In this document: piece by piece, positions 8,947 to 17,301 of the stretch
Position numbering within the stretch: position 1 is the first letter of the stretch
Layout of the letters: each line of letters begins with the position of its first letter
Source of the DNA: Leclercia adecarboxylata
GTDB taxonomy: Bacteria; Pseudomonadota; Gammaproteobacteria; Enterobacterales; Enterobacteriaceae
Direction of reading: 5' to 3'
Length of the DNA: 64,000 bases
Assembly: GCF_006171285.1 (NCBI RefSeq)
Contig: NZ_CP040889.1
Span: forward strand, 2,356,001 to 2,420,000
Translations under genes and position numbers: made by a program
Notes under the pieces: generated by a model
The model's database searches: none
What the model was told of the DNA's origin: nothing
Seen by the model: only the letters and a program-made list of their open reading frames with translations

Positions 8947-10533
8947 ATGAATCGTAACGCACGGGACAAGGTGCTGAAGATAGTCGGGGTTATCATGGTA
9001 GTTTTGCTACCTGTGATGCTTGCGCTATGGTTTGCTCAGCAACGCGCGGTCAACGAAACAGGCAGTCAACTTCGCTCATTTGCTGCCCTTGCTTTAGACA
9101 AAACTGAACTGGTTATTCAGCAGGTTGAACTGGCCCGTCATGAGGCGGAAAAATACTCGGGTGATATTTGCACACCGGAACACCGGCAATATATGTTAAA
9201 TGTTGTCCGTGGACGACTCTACATTGCCGACCTGGTGTATGCCCAGGGTAAAGAGTTTCTCTGTTCAACGACCAGCACCCCTGAAAACCCCTATATAATT
9301 TCTGCTGCCAATTACCAACGCGCGCCTGACGTCTCTATCTATTATTATCGCGATACGCCGTTTTACGCGGGATATAAAATGACCTATATGCAGGTCGGTA
9401 ATTATGTGGTGGTGGTTAATCCCCTGACCTATAGCGAAGTGATGTCATCAGACCGTTCCCTGGCATGGGGCGTATTTGACACGGTGAATAACGATTTTTT
9501 CTCTATCAGCGAACAGGCCAATGAGAATGAATTAAAAAAGCTGACTGGTGATAATGACGCTATTTTCCAGAACGAAGGCCGCTTTTACACCATCGTTCGC
9601 TCGGACAAACGTCCGATTGCCGCGATTGTTTCCACCACCAGTCAGCGCTTTTATGAAGTGCTTTATCATCAGGCAACATTAACTCTGCCGCTGGGGATGA
9701 TCAGCAGCATTATTATTTTACTGATGTGGTCGCGAACGCGACGCGAATTTAATTCGCCGGGTCGCTTATTGCATCGGGCACTAAATAAGAGACAGCTTTG
9801 TCTGCATTACCAGCCGATTATCGACATCAAAACCAATGAGTGTGTAGGGGCAGAAGCGCTGTTACGCTGGCCGGGGTTTAACGGCCCGGTAATGAGTCCG
9901 GTAGAGTTTATCCCGCTGGCAGAAAAAGAGGGGATGAGTGAACGCATCACCGACTACGTCGTAGAAGAAGTATTCAACGACCTGGGCCATTTCCTGGCCT
10001 GTAACCCGCATCTCTATATCTCCATTAACCTCTCGGCGACGGACTTCCACTCTTCACGCCTGATTGCGATGATCACCGATAAGGCCCGGCACTACAACGT
10101 GCGGGCGCAGCAGATTAAGATCGAAGTAACGGAGCGCGGTTTTATCGACGTCCCCAAAACCACGCCGGTGATTCAGGCCTTCCGCCAGGCGGGATACGAA
10201 GTAGCGATTGATGATTTTGGTACCGGCTATTCCAACCTGCACAACCTCTACTCGCTGAACGTGGACATCCTGAAGATCGACAAGACCTTTATCGATACGC
10301 TGACCACCAACAGCACCAGCCATCTCATCGTCGAGCACATTATCGAAATGGCCCAGAGCCTGCGCCTGAAAACCATCGCGGAAGGGGTGGAAACCGTTGA
10401 GCAGGTAATGTGGCTGAACAAGCGCGGCGTGCAGTATTGCCAGGGCTGGCACTTTGCCAGGGCGATGTCACCGCAGGATTTCATGACCTGGCAACATCAG
10501 CCCGTCGCGGCAGCCCTTGCCCATAGCCACTAG
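8947..10533 (+). CDS. pdeC: CSS-motif c-di-GMP phosphodiesterase PdeC
   Basis: PdeC is an inner-membrane phosphodiesterase that linearises c-di-GMP. The start at 8947 gives 528 aa, the E. coli length. A membrane segment near residues 10-33 precedes a periplasmic CSS domain with cysteines at 75 and 106, the redox-sensitive pair regulated by DsbA/DsbB in E. coli. A second membrane segment lies near 240-262, followed by a complete EAL domain (EAL at 303-305; DDFGTGYSNL; KIDKTFI). All catalytic motifs look intact. The TAG stop overlaps the soxS stop on the other strand through a CTAG palindrome. Confidence 0.95.
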   Translation: MNRNARDKVLKIVGVIMVVLLPVMLALWFAQQRAVNETGSQLRSFAALALDKTELVIQQVELARHEAEKYSGDICTPEHRQYMLNVVRGRLYIADLVYAQGKEFLCSTTSTPENPYIISAANYQRAPDVSIYYYRDTPFYAGYKMTYMQVGNYVVVVNPLTYSEVMSSDRSLAWGVFDTVNNDFFSISEQANENELKKLTGDNDAIFQNEGRFYTIVRSDKRPIAAIVSTTSQRFYEVLYHQATLTLPLGMISSIIILLMWSRTRREFNSPGRLLHRALNKRQLCLHYQPIIDIKTNECVGAEALLRWPGFNGPVMSPVEFIPLAEKEGMSERITDYVVEEVFNDLGHFLACNPHLYISINLSATDFHSSRLIAMITDKARHYNVRAQQIKIEVTERGFIDVPKTTPVIQAFRQAGYEVAIDDFGTGYSNLHNLYSLNVDILKIDKTFIDTLTTNSTSHLIVEHIIEMAQSLRLKTIAEGVETVEQVMWLNKRGVQYCQGWHFARAMSPQDFMTWQHQPVAAALAHSH

Positions 10534-10856
10534 TTGAGCTGATGGCGATAGTCGCTGGGGGTGCGATCAAACTCGCGGCGGAAGACGCGGGAGAAGGTCT
10601 GCTGGGAGACATAGCCTAAATCCATCGCGATATCAAAAATGGGCCGCTGGGTGGTGCGTAGCGCCTGGGCAGCCAGCAATAATCTGCGCTGACGAATGTA
10701 CTCGCCCAGCGTCTGGTGCATGACCGCGCGGAACATTCTCTGTAAATACCACTTCGAGTAACCCGACTTCTTAGCCACCACATCGATACTCAAAGGTTGA
10801 TCGATATGGTCATCCATCCATTCAATAAGTGTCTGAATAATTTGTTGATGCGACAT
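10530..10856 (-). CDS. soxS: Superoxide response transcriptional activator SoxS
   Basis: SoxS is a 108-aa AraC-type activator with two helix-turn-helix motifs and no ligand domain. It induces genes for superoxide defence, efflux and metabolism. The runs DVVAKKSGYSKWYLQRMFR and FDIAMDLGYVSQQTFSRVFRR are its two recognition regions, almost identical to E. coli. The start MSHQQ matches E. coli; an upstream in-frame start at 10880 is rejected. Transcription is controlled by SoxR at the adjacent operator. Confidence 0.97.
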   Translation of the reverse strand: MSHQQIIQTLIEWMDDHIDQPLSIDVVAKKSGYSKWYLQRMFRAVMHQTLGEYIRQRRLLLAAQALRTTQRPIFDIAMDLGYVSQQTFSRVFRREFDRTPSDYRHQLN

Positions 10857-10915
10857 AGAGTAGCCTCTCTCTGGATACACCTGTATCGGTTGATTCGTGG
10901 TTTTGTCTGCGGGCG

Positions 10916-10946
10916 AGTATAATTCCTCAAGTTAACTTGAGGTAAA
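10916..10946 (-). promoter_or_regulatory. soxS promoter with 19-bp spacer and SoxR operator
   Basis: On the minus strand, -35 TTTACC (10941-10946) and -10 TATACT (10916-10921) are separated by 19 bases, the overlong spacer typical of MerR-family promoters. The perfect 18-bp palindrome CCTCAAGTTAACTTGAGG (10925-10942) lies between and over them and is the SoxR box. Oxidised SoxR untwists this spacer to activate soxS. Confidence 0.95.
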
Positions 10947-10954
10947 GAGGTTTT

Positions 10955-11413
10955 ATGGAAAAGAAATTACCGCGGATTAAACCGCTGCTGTCCCCGGGCG
11001 AGGTGGCAAGGCGTAGCGGCGTGGCGGTCTCCGCACTGCATTTCTATGAAAGCAAAGGGTTAATTAAGAGCATCCGCAACACCGGCAACCAGCGGCGCTA
11101 TACCCGCGACGTGCTGCGCTATGTCGCCATCATTAAGATCGCCCAGCGCATTGGCATTCCGCTGGCGACCATCGGCGAGGCGTTCGGCATTTTGCCGGAG
11201 GGGCATACCCTGAGCGCGAAGGAGTGGAAAGCCTTGTCCTCCCAGTGGCGCGATGAGCTGGACCGGCGTATTCATACCCTGGTGGCGCTGCGTGATGAAC
11301 TGGACGGCTGCATCGGCTGCGGATGCCTGTCGCGCAGCGACTGCCCGCTGCGTAACCCGGGGGATAAGCTGGGCGAACAGGGAACCGGCGCGCGACTGCT
11401 GGAAGAGGATTAG
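10955..11413 (+). CDS. soxR: Redox-sensing transcriptional activator SoxR
   Basis: SoxR is a MerR-family [2Fe-2S] sensor of redox-cycling compounds. The 152-aa protein has an N-terminal winged helix ([23 protein letters not shown]), a dimerisation helix, and the cluster-binding motif [12 protein letters not shown] with cysteines at 119, 122, 124 and 130. It is divergent from soxS and only 12 bases from its own operator. Its terminator is shared with an sRNA on the opposite strand. Confidence 0.97.
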   Translation: MEKKLPRIKPLLSPGEVARRSGVAVSALHFYESKGLIKSIRNTGNQRRYTRDVLRYVAIIKIAQRIGIPLATIGEAFGILPEGHTLSAKEWKALSSQWRDELDRRIHTLVALRDELDGCIGCGCLSRSDCPLRNPGDKLGEQGTGARLLEED

Positions 11414-11422
11414 CCCGGCGCA

Positions 11423-11566
11423 TAAAAAACTAAAGCGCCACAACAGGGCGCTTTAGTTTATTCCCGGTCTTTGTCTTTCTCTCTATCCCGCTGGTTCACA
11501 GGAGGGTTTCCCCCGACATCAACACCCCTCAGTCGAGCATCTGGTGGAGGTTCCGGTTTGTGCTGA
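11423..11566 (-). ncRNA. sraL: SraL (RyjA) small RNA
   Basis: On the minus strand a transcript of about 140 nt would start near 11566 and end in the hairpin plus U run at 11459-11424. The position, convergent with soxR and sharing its terminator, is that of SraL/RyjA in E. coli and Salmonella. SraL is known to be RpoS-dependent and to act on tig and rho mRNAs. The promoter sequence CTAGACTTAA fits the sigma-S extended -10. I inferred identity from synteny, size, terminator and promoter, not alignment. Confidence 0.75.
11427..11459. terminator. Bidirectional terminator shared by soxR and SraL
   Basis: A 13-bp inverted repeat (AAACTAAAGCGCC with its complement) has a 7-base loop. It has A-rich and T-rich flanks on each side, so it can end transcripts in both directions. 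Confidence 0.93.
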
Positions 11567-11569
11567 CAA

Positions 11570-11581
11570 TTTAAGTCTAGG
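11570..11581 (-). promoter_or_regulatory. Sigma-S type -10 element for SraL
   Basis: The minus strand reads CCTAGACTTAAA, close to the sigma-S consensus KCTAYRCTTAA. A start about seven bases downstream gives an RNA of the expected SraL size. Confidence 0.65.
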
Positions 11582-11688
11582 CCGCAGCATCAGGTTTTCC
11601 AGCCTCATCGCGCAAAATCTCGGCAAAATTTTTTCGCCGGGTTGTGCAATTTTCTATAGTTAGTGAGTACATCTAACTGGAGATAACG

Positions 11689-12360
11689 ATGATTACGGTC
11701 CACCACCTCAATCAGTCCCGATCGCAGCGCGTGCTCTGGGCGCTGGAAGAGCTCTCTCTGCCTTACCAGATCGTTCGTTATCAGCGCGATAAAACCATGA
11801 TGGCCCCCGCCACGCTGCGCAAAGTCCATCCGCTGGGGAAATCCCCGGTGCTGGAGGACAACGGCCTGATCCTGGCGGAATCGGGCGCTATCCTCGAATA
11901 TTTGCAGGAGACTTACGACCACGGTTCTCAGTTAAAGCCGCAGGATCGCGAGCTGAAGCTGCAATACCGTTTCTGGCTCCATTACGCGGAAGGCTCGCTG
12001 ATGCCGCTGCTGCTGATGAAGCTGGTCTTTGCCAGCCTCGGTAAACCGCCCATCCCGTTTGGCCTGCGTTCGCTTGGCAAGGTGCTGGGGCAGGGGGTGC
12101 AGAAGGCGTATCTCAACCGTCAGCTGGAAACCCACGCCCGTTTTCTGGAGTCCTCACTTGCGGATCACCGCTGGTTCGCCGGGGATCATCTCAGCATGGC
12201 GGACGTGCAGATGAGCTTTCCCGTTTTCGCCCTGCTTGAACGTGGCGGTATAGAGGATCTGCCTCGCCTGCAAGCCTGGAAGAAAAACGTCGAAATGCGT
12301 CCCGCCTGGCAGCGGGCGATCCAGCAGGGCGGTCCGTTCGAAATCCCTGGCGAACCATGA
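11689..12360 (+). CDS. Glutathione S-transferase family protein
   Basis: This 223-aa cytosolic protein has an N-terminal thioredoxin-like domain (residues 1-78). HHLNQSRSQRVLWALEEL carries the likely catalytic serine region and PVLEDNGLILAESGAI is the glutathione-binding loop. The C-terminal part is all-helical, with FAGDHLSMADVQMSFPVF as the conserved N-capping motif. It probably conjugates or reduces electrophiles with glutathione; the substrate is unknown. The start follows TGGAGATAACG. It lies between soxR and ghxP, where E. coli has no such gene, and its place beside soxR suggests a stress role, but no SoxS site was identified. Confidence 0.9.
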   Translation: MITVHHLNQSRSQRVLWALEELSLPYQIVRYQRDKTMMAPATLRKVHPLGKSPVLEDNGLILAESGAILEYLQETYDHGSQLKPQDRELKLQYRFWLHYAEGSLMPLLLMKLVFASLGKPPIPFGLRSLGKVLGQGVQKAYLNRQLETHARFLESSLADHRWFAGDHLSMADVQMSFPVFALLERGGIEDLPRLQAWKKNVEMRPAWQRAIQQGGPFEIPGEP

Positions 12361-12383
12361 AAATGTTATCAAATTGCGCATTC

Positions 12384-12399
12384 ACGATAACGTTTGCGC
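12384..12399. promoter_or_regulatory. PurR-like site 1 upstream of ghxP
   Basis: ACGATAACGTTTGCGC matches the PurR consensus ACGCAAACGTTTGCGT at most positions, including the central CG and TTTGCG half. It lies about 260 bases upstream of ghxP. Confidence 0.5.
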
Positions 12400-12527
12400 A
12401 TACTCTGCTCACTTCTTCACCGCCTCGCACGCAATTTGGCGAAAAACGTCAAAGTTAAGTTGAAAAGGCCCGCGTTTAGACCGGATAATCGTTTGCCTTC
12501 ATTTTTACACCCGTTTTGTCAGCGCAA

Positions 12528-12543
12528 AGCTAAACGTTTGCTT
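12528..12543. promoter_or_regulatory. PurR-like site 2 upstream of ghxP
   Basis: AGCTAAACGTTTGCTT carries the PurR core AAACGTTTGC, 116 bases before ghxP. A weaker third copy (AATCGTTTGC) lies at 12486-12495. Purine transport genes are known PurR targets, so repression by hypoxanthine or guanine is likely. Confidence 0.65.
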
Positions 12544-12658
12544 TTTTTATGACGCCCCTATTTGTCATAAACGCAGCACATGGATATGACGTTTTGCCGG
12601 TCGTGGAGTGTCCGTCACGCTGACAGACGACAATTATAATTTTCAGGGGATGTTTTCT

Positions 12659-14008
12659 ATGTCTACGCCATCTGCGCGTACCGGCGGTTCACTCGACGCC
12701 TTCTTTAAAATTTCTGCCCGCGGCAGTACCCCACGTCAGGAGATCGTTGCCGGTCTGACGACCTTCCTGGCCATGGTCTACTCGGTGATCGTCGTGCCGG
12801 GCATGCTGGGCAAAGCCGGTTTCCCACCGGCGGCAGTCTTTGTCGCTACCTGTCTGGTTGCCGGTGTCGGCTCTATCGTGATGGGTCTGTGGGCTAACCT
12901 GCCGCTGGCGATCGGCTGTGCTATCTCGCTGACTGCCTTCACCGCTTTCAGCCTGGTGCTGGGCCAGCAGATCAGCGTCCCGGTTGCGCTGGGCGCCGTG
13001 TTCCTGATGGGTGTGCTCTTTACCATCATCTCTGCCACCGGTATCCGCAGCTGGATCCTCCGCAATCTGCCGCAGGGCGTTGCGCACGGAACGGGGATCG
13101 GTATCGGCCTGTTCCTGCTGCTGATTGCCGCTAACGGCGTGGGCCTGGTTATCAAAAACCCGCTGGACGGTCTGCCGGTTGCGCTGGGTAATTTCGCCAG
13201 CTTCCCGGTGATCATGTCGCTGATTGGCCTCGCGGTCATCATCGGTCTGGAAAAACTGAAAGTGCCGGGCGGCATCCTGCTGACCATCATTGGCGTCTCT
13301 ATTGTTGGCCTGATTTTCGATCCTGCCGTGCACTTCTCCGGCGTGTTCGCGATGCCTTCCCTGAGTGATGAAAACGGCAAATCGCTGATCGGCAGCCTGG
13401 ATATCATGGGCGCGCTGAATCCCGTGGTGCTGCCAAGCGTGCTGGCGCTGGTGATGACCGCGGTCTTCGATGCCACCGGCACCATCCGCGCGGTAGCCGG
13501 TCAGGCTAACCTGCTGGATAAAGATGGTCAGATTATCGATGGCGGCAAAGCGCTGACCACCGACTCCCTGAGCAGCGTCTTCTCGGGCCTGGTGGGTGCA
13601 GCCCCGGCGGCGGTATACATCGAATCGGCGGCGGGTACAGCGGCAGGCGGTAAAACCGGTCTGACGGCTGTCACCATTGGCGTGCTGTTCCTGCTGATCC
13701 TGTTCCTTGCTCCGCTTTCGTATCTGGTGCCGGCCTACGCTACCGCCCCTGCGCTGATGTACGTTGGCCTGCTGATGCTGAGCAACGTGGCGAAAATTGA
13801 TTTTGCCGACTTCGTTGATGCGATGGCTGGCCTCATCACGGCGGTCTTCATCGTGCTGACCTGTAACATCGTTACCGGCATCATGATCGGTTTCGCCTCC
13901 CTGGTGATTGGCCGTGTGGTTTCAGGCGAATGGCGCAAGCTGAACATCGGTACGGTGGTGATTGCCGTCGCGCTGGTGGCGTTCTACGCGGGCGGCTGGG
14001 CGATCTAA
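12659..14008 (+). CDS. ghxP: Guanine/hypoxanthine permease GhxP
   Basis: GhxP is a proton symporter of the NCS2/AzgA family that imports guanine and hypoxanthine across the inner membrane. The 449-aa length equals that of E. coli GhxP (YjcD), and the start [17 protein letters not shown] matches. About 12-14 membrane helices are visible. The signature [23 protein letters not shown] lies near residues 318-340. The start follows AGGGGATGTTTTCT; an in-frame start at 12608 is rejected. Confidence 0.96.
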   Translation: MSTPSARTGGSLDAFFKISARGSTPRQEIVAGLTTFLAMVYSVIVVPGMLGKAGFPPAAVFVATCLVAGVGSIVMGLWANLPLAIGCAISLTAFTAFSLVLGQQISVPVALGAVFLMGVLFTIISATGIRSWILRNLPQGVAHGTGIGIGLFLLLIAANGVGLVIKNPLDGLPVALGNFASFPVIMSLIGLAVIIGLEKLKVPGGILLTIIGVSIVGLIFDPAVHFSGVFAMPSLSDENGKSLIGSLDIMGALNPVVLPSVLALVMTAVFDATGTIRAVAGQANLLDKDGQIIDGGKALTTDSLSSVFSGLVGAAPAAVYIESAAGTAAGGKTGLTAVTIGVLFLLILFLAPLSYLVPAYATAPALMYVGLLMLSNVAKIDFADFVDAMAGLITAVFIVLTCNIVTGIMIGFASLVIGRVVSGEWRKLNIGTVVIAVALVAFYAGGWAI

Positions 14009-14022
14009 GCTGTCAACTGCAT

Positions 14023-14055
14023 AAAAAGACGGGTGGCTCAGGCCGCCCGTTTTTA
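14023..14055 (+). terminator. Rho-independent terminator after ghxP
   Basis: The stem ACGGGTGGC/GCCGCCCGT with a TCAG loop is followed by TTTTTATTTT. It has one G-T pair and an A-rich left flank. Confidence 0.9.
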
Positions 14056-14159
14056 TTTTCAGGACACATCTCGTTGTCTTATGCGTTACTCTGGGAAAGG
14101 TACATTAAGGCAAGATGCCCATGGCCTAAACGAACCGAATCATCGCAAACAGGGAACGC

Positions 14160-15806
14160 ATGGAAATTTTCTTCACAATACTCATCATGACCCTTGTGGT
14201 CTCACTTTCCGGGGTAGTCACCCGCGTACTGCCCTTTCAGCTACCGCTGCCGCTCATGCAGATTGCCATCGGTGCTCTGCTGGCGTGGCCGACGTTCGGA
14301 TTGCATGTCGAGTTTGATCCGGAACTGTTTCTGGTGCTGTTTATTCCTCCTTTGCTGTTTGCCGACGGCTGGAAAACGCCCACGCGCGAGTTTCTCGAAC
14401 ACGGGCGCGAGATCTTCGGCCTGGCGCTGGCGCTGGTGGTTGTCACCGTGGTGGGGATCGGTTTTCTCATCTACTGGGTGGTGCCGGGTATCCCGCTGAT
14501 ACCTGCCTTTGCGCTGGCGGCGGTGCTGTCGCCAACCGATGCCGTGGCGCTGTCCGGCATCGTCGGTGAAGGACGGATGCCGAAAAAAATCATGGGGATT
14601 TTGCAGGGCGAGGCGCTGATGAACGACGCCTCCGGCCTGGTGGCCCTGAAGTTTGCCGTCGCCGTGGCGATGGGCACCATGATCTTTACCGTCGGCGGCG
14701 CCACCGTCGAGTTCTTCAAAGTGGCAATCGGCGGCATCCTCGCCGGGTTTGTGGTGAGCTGGCTGTACGGCCGTTCGCTGCGCTTCCTCAGCCGCTGGGG
14801 CGGCGATGAACCCGCTACGCAGATTGTCCTGCTGTTCCTGCTGCCGTTCGCCTCTTATCTGATTGCGGAACATATTGGCGTGTCGGGCATTCTGGCCGCG
14901 GTGGCGGCGGGGATGACCATCACCCGTTCCGGCGTGATGCGTACCGCGCCGCTGGCGATGCGCCTGCGCGCCAACAGCACCTGGGCGATGCTGGAGTTTG
15001 TCTTTAACGGCATGGTGTTCCTGCTGTTGGGCCTGCAGCTGCCGGGCATTCTCGAATCCTCGCTGGTGGCGGCAGAGGCCGACCCGAACGTCGAAACCTG
15101 GATGCTGTTTGCCGACATCGTGCTGATTTACGCCGCGCTGATGCTGGTGCGCTTCGGCTGGCTGTGGACGATGAAAAACTTCAGCGTGCGTTTCCTGAAA
15201 AAGAAACCGATGGAGTTTGGCTCCTGGACCACGCGCGAGCTGCTGATCTCGACCTTTGCGGGTGTGCGTGGGGCGATCACCCTGGCCGGTGTGCTCTCCA
15301 TTCCGCTGCTGCTGCCGACCGGCGACGTCTTCCCGGCGCGCTACGAGCTGGTGTTCCTGGCGGCGGGGGTGATCCTGTTCTCACTGTTTGTCGGCGTGGT
15401 GATGCTGCCGATCCTGATGCAACACATGGAGGTGGCCGACCACGTCCAGCAGCATAAAGAGGCGCGCATTGCCCGGGCAGCGACCGCTGAGGTGGCGATT
15501 GTCACCATTCAGAAGATGGAGGAGCGTCTGGCGGCCGATACCGAAGAGAACATCGATACCCAGCTACTGAAAGAGGTGAGCTCGCGGGTGATTGGTAACC
15601 TGCGCCGCCGTGCGGATGGCCGCAATGACGTTGAGAGCTCGCTGCAGGAGGAGAACCTCGAACGCCGCTTCCGCCTGGCCGCGCTGCGCGCTGAACGCGC
15701 GGAGCTGTACCACCTGCGCGCCACCCGGGAGATCAGCAACGAGACGCTGCAAAAACTGCTGCACGATCTCGATTTGATGGAAGCATTGCTGATAGAGAAG
15801 CAGTAG
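14160..15806 (+). CDS. yjcE: CPA1-type Na+/H+ antiporter YjcE
   Basis: This 548-aa inner-membrane protein has 12-13 hydrophobic segments over residues 1-425, with a typical CPA1 core: ALAAVLSPTDAVALSGIV and GEALMNDASGLVALKFA, where the conserved aspartates lie in the ion path. A C-terminal cytoplasmic tail of about 120 residues is strongly charged and helical. It probably exchanges Na+ for H+ in pH or salt homeostasis. The order ghxP-yjcE matches E. coli. A CCCCTCACCC-type repeat starts nine bases after the stop. Confidence 0.93.
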   Translation: MEIFFTILIMTLVVSLSGVVTRVLPFQLPLPLMQIAIGALLAWPTFGLHVEFDPELFLVLFIPPLLFADGWKTPTREFLEHGREIFGLALALVVVTVVGIGFLIYWVVPGIPLIPAFALAAVLSPTDAVALSGIVGEGRMPKKIMGILQGEALMNDASGLVALKFAVAVAMGTMIFTVGGATVEFFKVAIGGILAGFVVSWLYGRSLRFLSRWGGDEPATQIVLLFLLPFASYLIAEHIGVSGILAAVAAGMTITRSGVMRTAPLAMRLRANSTWAMLEFVFNGMVFLLLGLQLPGILESSLVAAEADPNVETWMLFADIVLIYAALMLVRFGWLWTMKNFSVRFLKKKPMEFGSWTTRELLISTFAGVRGAITLAGVLSIPLLLPTGDVFPARYELVFLAAGVILFSLFVGVVMLPILMQHMEVADHVQQHKEARIARAATAEVAIVTIQKMEERLAADTEENIDTQLLKEVSSRVIGNLRRRADGRNDVESSLQEENLERRFRLAALRAERAELYHLRATREISNETLQKLLHDLDLMEALLIEKQ

Positions 15807-15814
15807 CCGCGAAT

Positions 15815-15916
15815 ACCCCTCACCCTGACCCTCTCCCCATAGAGGAGAGGGGATAATCGGGCACGGTGCGGCTTTTTTCCCTCTCCCCTATGGGGAGAGG
15901 GCTAGGGTGAGGGGCC
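15815..15916. repeat. Inverted CCCTCTCCCC-family repeat (pair), yjcE / lysR junction
   Basis: Two outward copies of the unit CCCCTCACCCTGACCCTCTCCCC face each other around a 30-base centre. The right copy overlaps the last ten codons and stop of the LysR gene. Related copies lie at 24547, 35358, 39013, 57689 and 58054. Confidence 0.9.
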
Positions 15917-16789
15917 CCAAAACCCCTCACAACATTTTAACCACGCCTGGGCGCTGTGCGACAGGTACACCCCTTCCCGCCAGATCATCCCCAGCTGCCA
16001 GTGCAGATCGCTCTGCAGGGGGATCCAGCGCAGCGTGTTTTTATCCAGCCGCTCGCAGATGGGCTGGGGCAATATCGCAATCCCGACTCCCGCCTGCACC
16101 ATCGCCGCCAGAAAATCCCACTGCCCGCTGCGCACCGCGATGCGCGGCTTGACGCCGTGCTGGTTGAACAGCTGCATCAGCTGACGGCTGAGGGCAAAAT
16201 CTTCGTTGTAGATCAGCAAAGGATGCTCGGCCAGCAGTTCAGGATTGATGGCGTCAAGCTTCAGCCAGTTGCCGGAGCGCGGCACCAGCACACACAGCGG
16301 ATGGCTGAACAGCGGCAGGGCGGTCAGGCCGCTATCCTCCTCCACCGGCAGGGCGGTCATTGCCAGATCCAGCTCGCCGTTGATCACCGCCTGCTGGACG
16401 GTTAAGCCGCCAAATTCAGAAATTTTCAGCTCCACGCCGGGATAGCGCTGGCGAAACAGGCTGATGGGCCCGGCCATCATCATGCCCACCATCGGCGGGA
16501 TGCCGAGGCGCAGGACGCCTTTGTTCAGATGGTTGATGTCACCAAGCTCCGCCTCCAGCTGGCGAAACTCCGCCAGGATCGCCAGCCCGCGCTCAAACAC
16601 CACGCGCCCGGTGTCGGTTAAGAGCAGCTTGCGGCCGTCGCGGATCAGCAGGGTACAGTTCAGTTCATCTTCGAGGTTTTTTAGCATTTTGCTGATGGTG
16701 GGCTGGGTGACAAAGAGCTTCTCCGCGGCGCGGGTAAAACTCTGCTGGCGGACCACTTCGACAAAGTAACGCAACGTGCGTATGTCCAT
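15902..16789 (-). CDS. LysR family regulator of the adjacent CidA/CidB-type pair
   Basis: This 295-aa LysR-type regulator has an N-terminal winged helix (FTRAAEKLFVTQPTISKMLKNLE, residues 18-40) and a substrate-binding domain from about 90 onward. It is divergent from the CidA/LrgA gene, with 101 bases between starts. That layout and the family type resemble CidR, which activates cidABC in response to pyruvate or acetate in Bacillales; by analogy it probably controls the pair here. The last residues FWGPSP are encoded by a dispersed repeat, so the C-terminus has been remodelled. A gene nearby in E. coli, yjcF, is missing. Confidence 0.85.
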   Translation of the reverse strand: MDIRTLRYFVEVVRQQSFTRAAEKLFVTQPTISKMLKNLEDELNCTLLIRDGRKLLLTDTGRVVFERGLAILAEFRQLEAELGDINHLNKGVLRLGIPPMVGMMMAGPISLFRQRYPGVELKISEFGGLTVQQAVINGELDLAMTALPVEEDSGLTALPLFSHPLCVLVPRSGNWLKLDAINPELLAEHPLLIYNEDFALSRQLMQLFNQHGVKPRIAVRSGQWDFLAAMVQAGVGIAILPQPICERLDKNTLRWIPLQSDLHWQLGMIWREGVYLSHSAQAWLKCCEGFWGPSP

Positions 16790-16890
16790 GACTATTCCTC
16801 GAAACTATACCTTTGATGATTTTAATTCATTTCAGTGAATTACGGGCGCTGACTATACTGGCGCTTCATCTCATTTTGAGGAAATCTCCC

Positions 16891-17301
16891 ATGACCGTGG
16901 CGCTAAGTCGCGTTACGCCTGCCGTCGTGCAACGACTCCAGGTACCGGTTCAGGTACTGCTTTATGCGGGTCTGTTTGTCTTCGCTGAATATCTTGTGAG
17001 CTGGCTGCACCTGCCGCTGCCGGCCAATCTGGTCGGGATGGTGCTGATGTTCAGCCTGATCCTCTGTCGCGTTATTCCTCTCAACTGGGTGCGGGCGGGC
17101 TCGCGCTGGCTGCTGGCCGAGATGCTGCTGTTTTTCGTTCCGGCGGTGGTGGCGGTGGTCAATTACGTTCAGCTGCTGATGGTGGATGGCTGGCGCATCT
17201 TTGCGGTGATCGCCCTGAGCACCCTGATGGTGCTGGGTGCGACCGCGTGGGTGGTGGATAAAGTGTACCGCTTCGAAATCAGCAGGCAGAAACATGACTA
17301 A
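16891..17301 (+). CDS. CidA/LrgA family holin-like protein
   Basis: This 136-aa inner-membrane protein has four predicted helices. The motif LHLPLPANLVGMVLMF is typical of CidA/LrgA. Family members are holin-like proteins linked to murein hydrolase activity, overflow metabolite transport and cell lysis; the enterobacterial role is not settled (YohJ is the E. coli paralogue). The start at 16891 follows TGAGGAAATCTCCC; in-frame upstream codons are rejected. Its end overlaps the next gene by 8 bases, giving a two-gene operon. Confidence 0.88.
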   Translation: MTVALSRVTPAVVQRLQVPVQVLLYAGLFVFAEYLVSWLHLPLPANLVGMVLMFSLILCRVIPLNWVRAGSRWLLAEMLLFFVPAVVAVVNYVQLLMVDGWRIFAVIALSTLMVLGATAWVVDKVYRFEISRQKHD

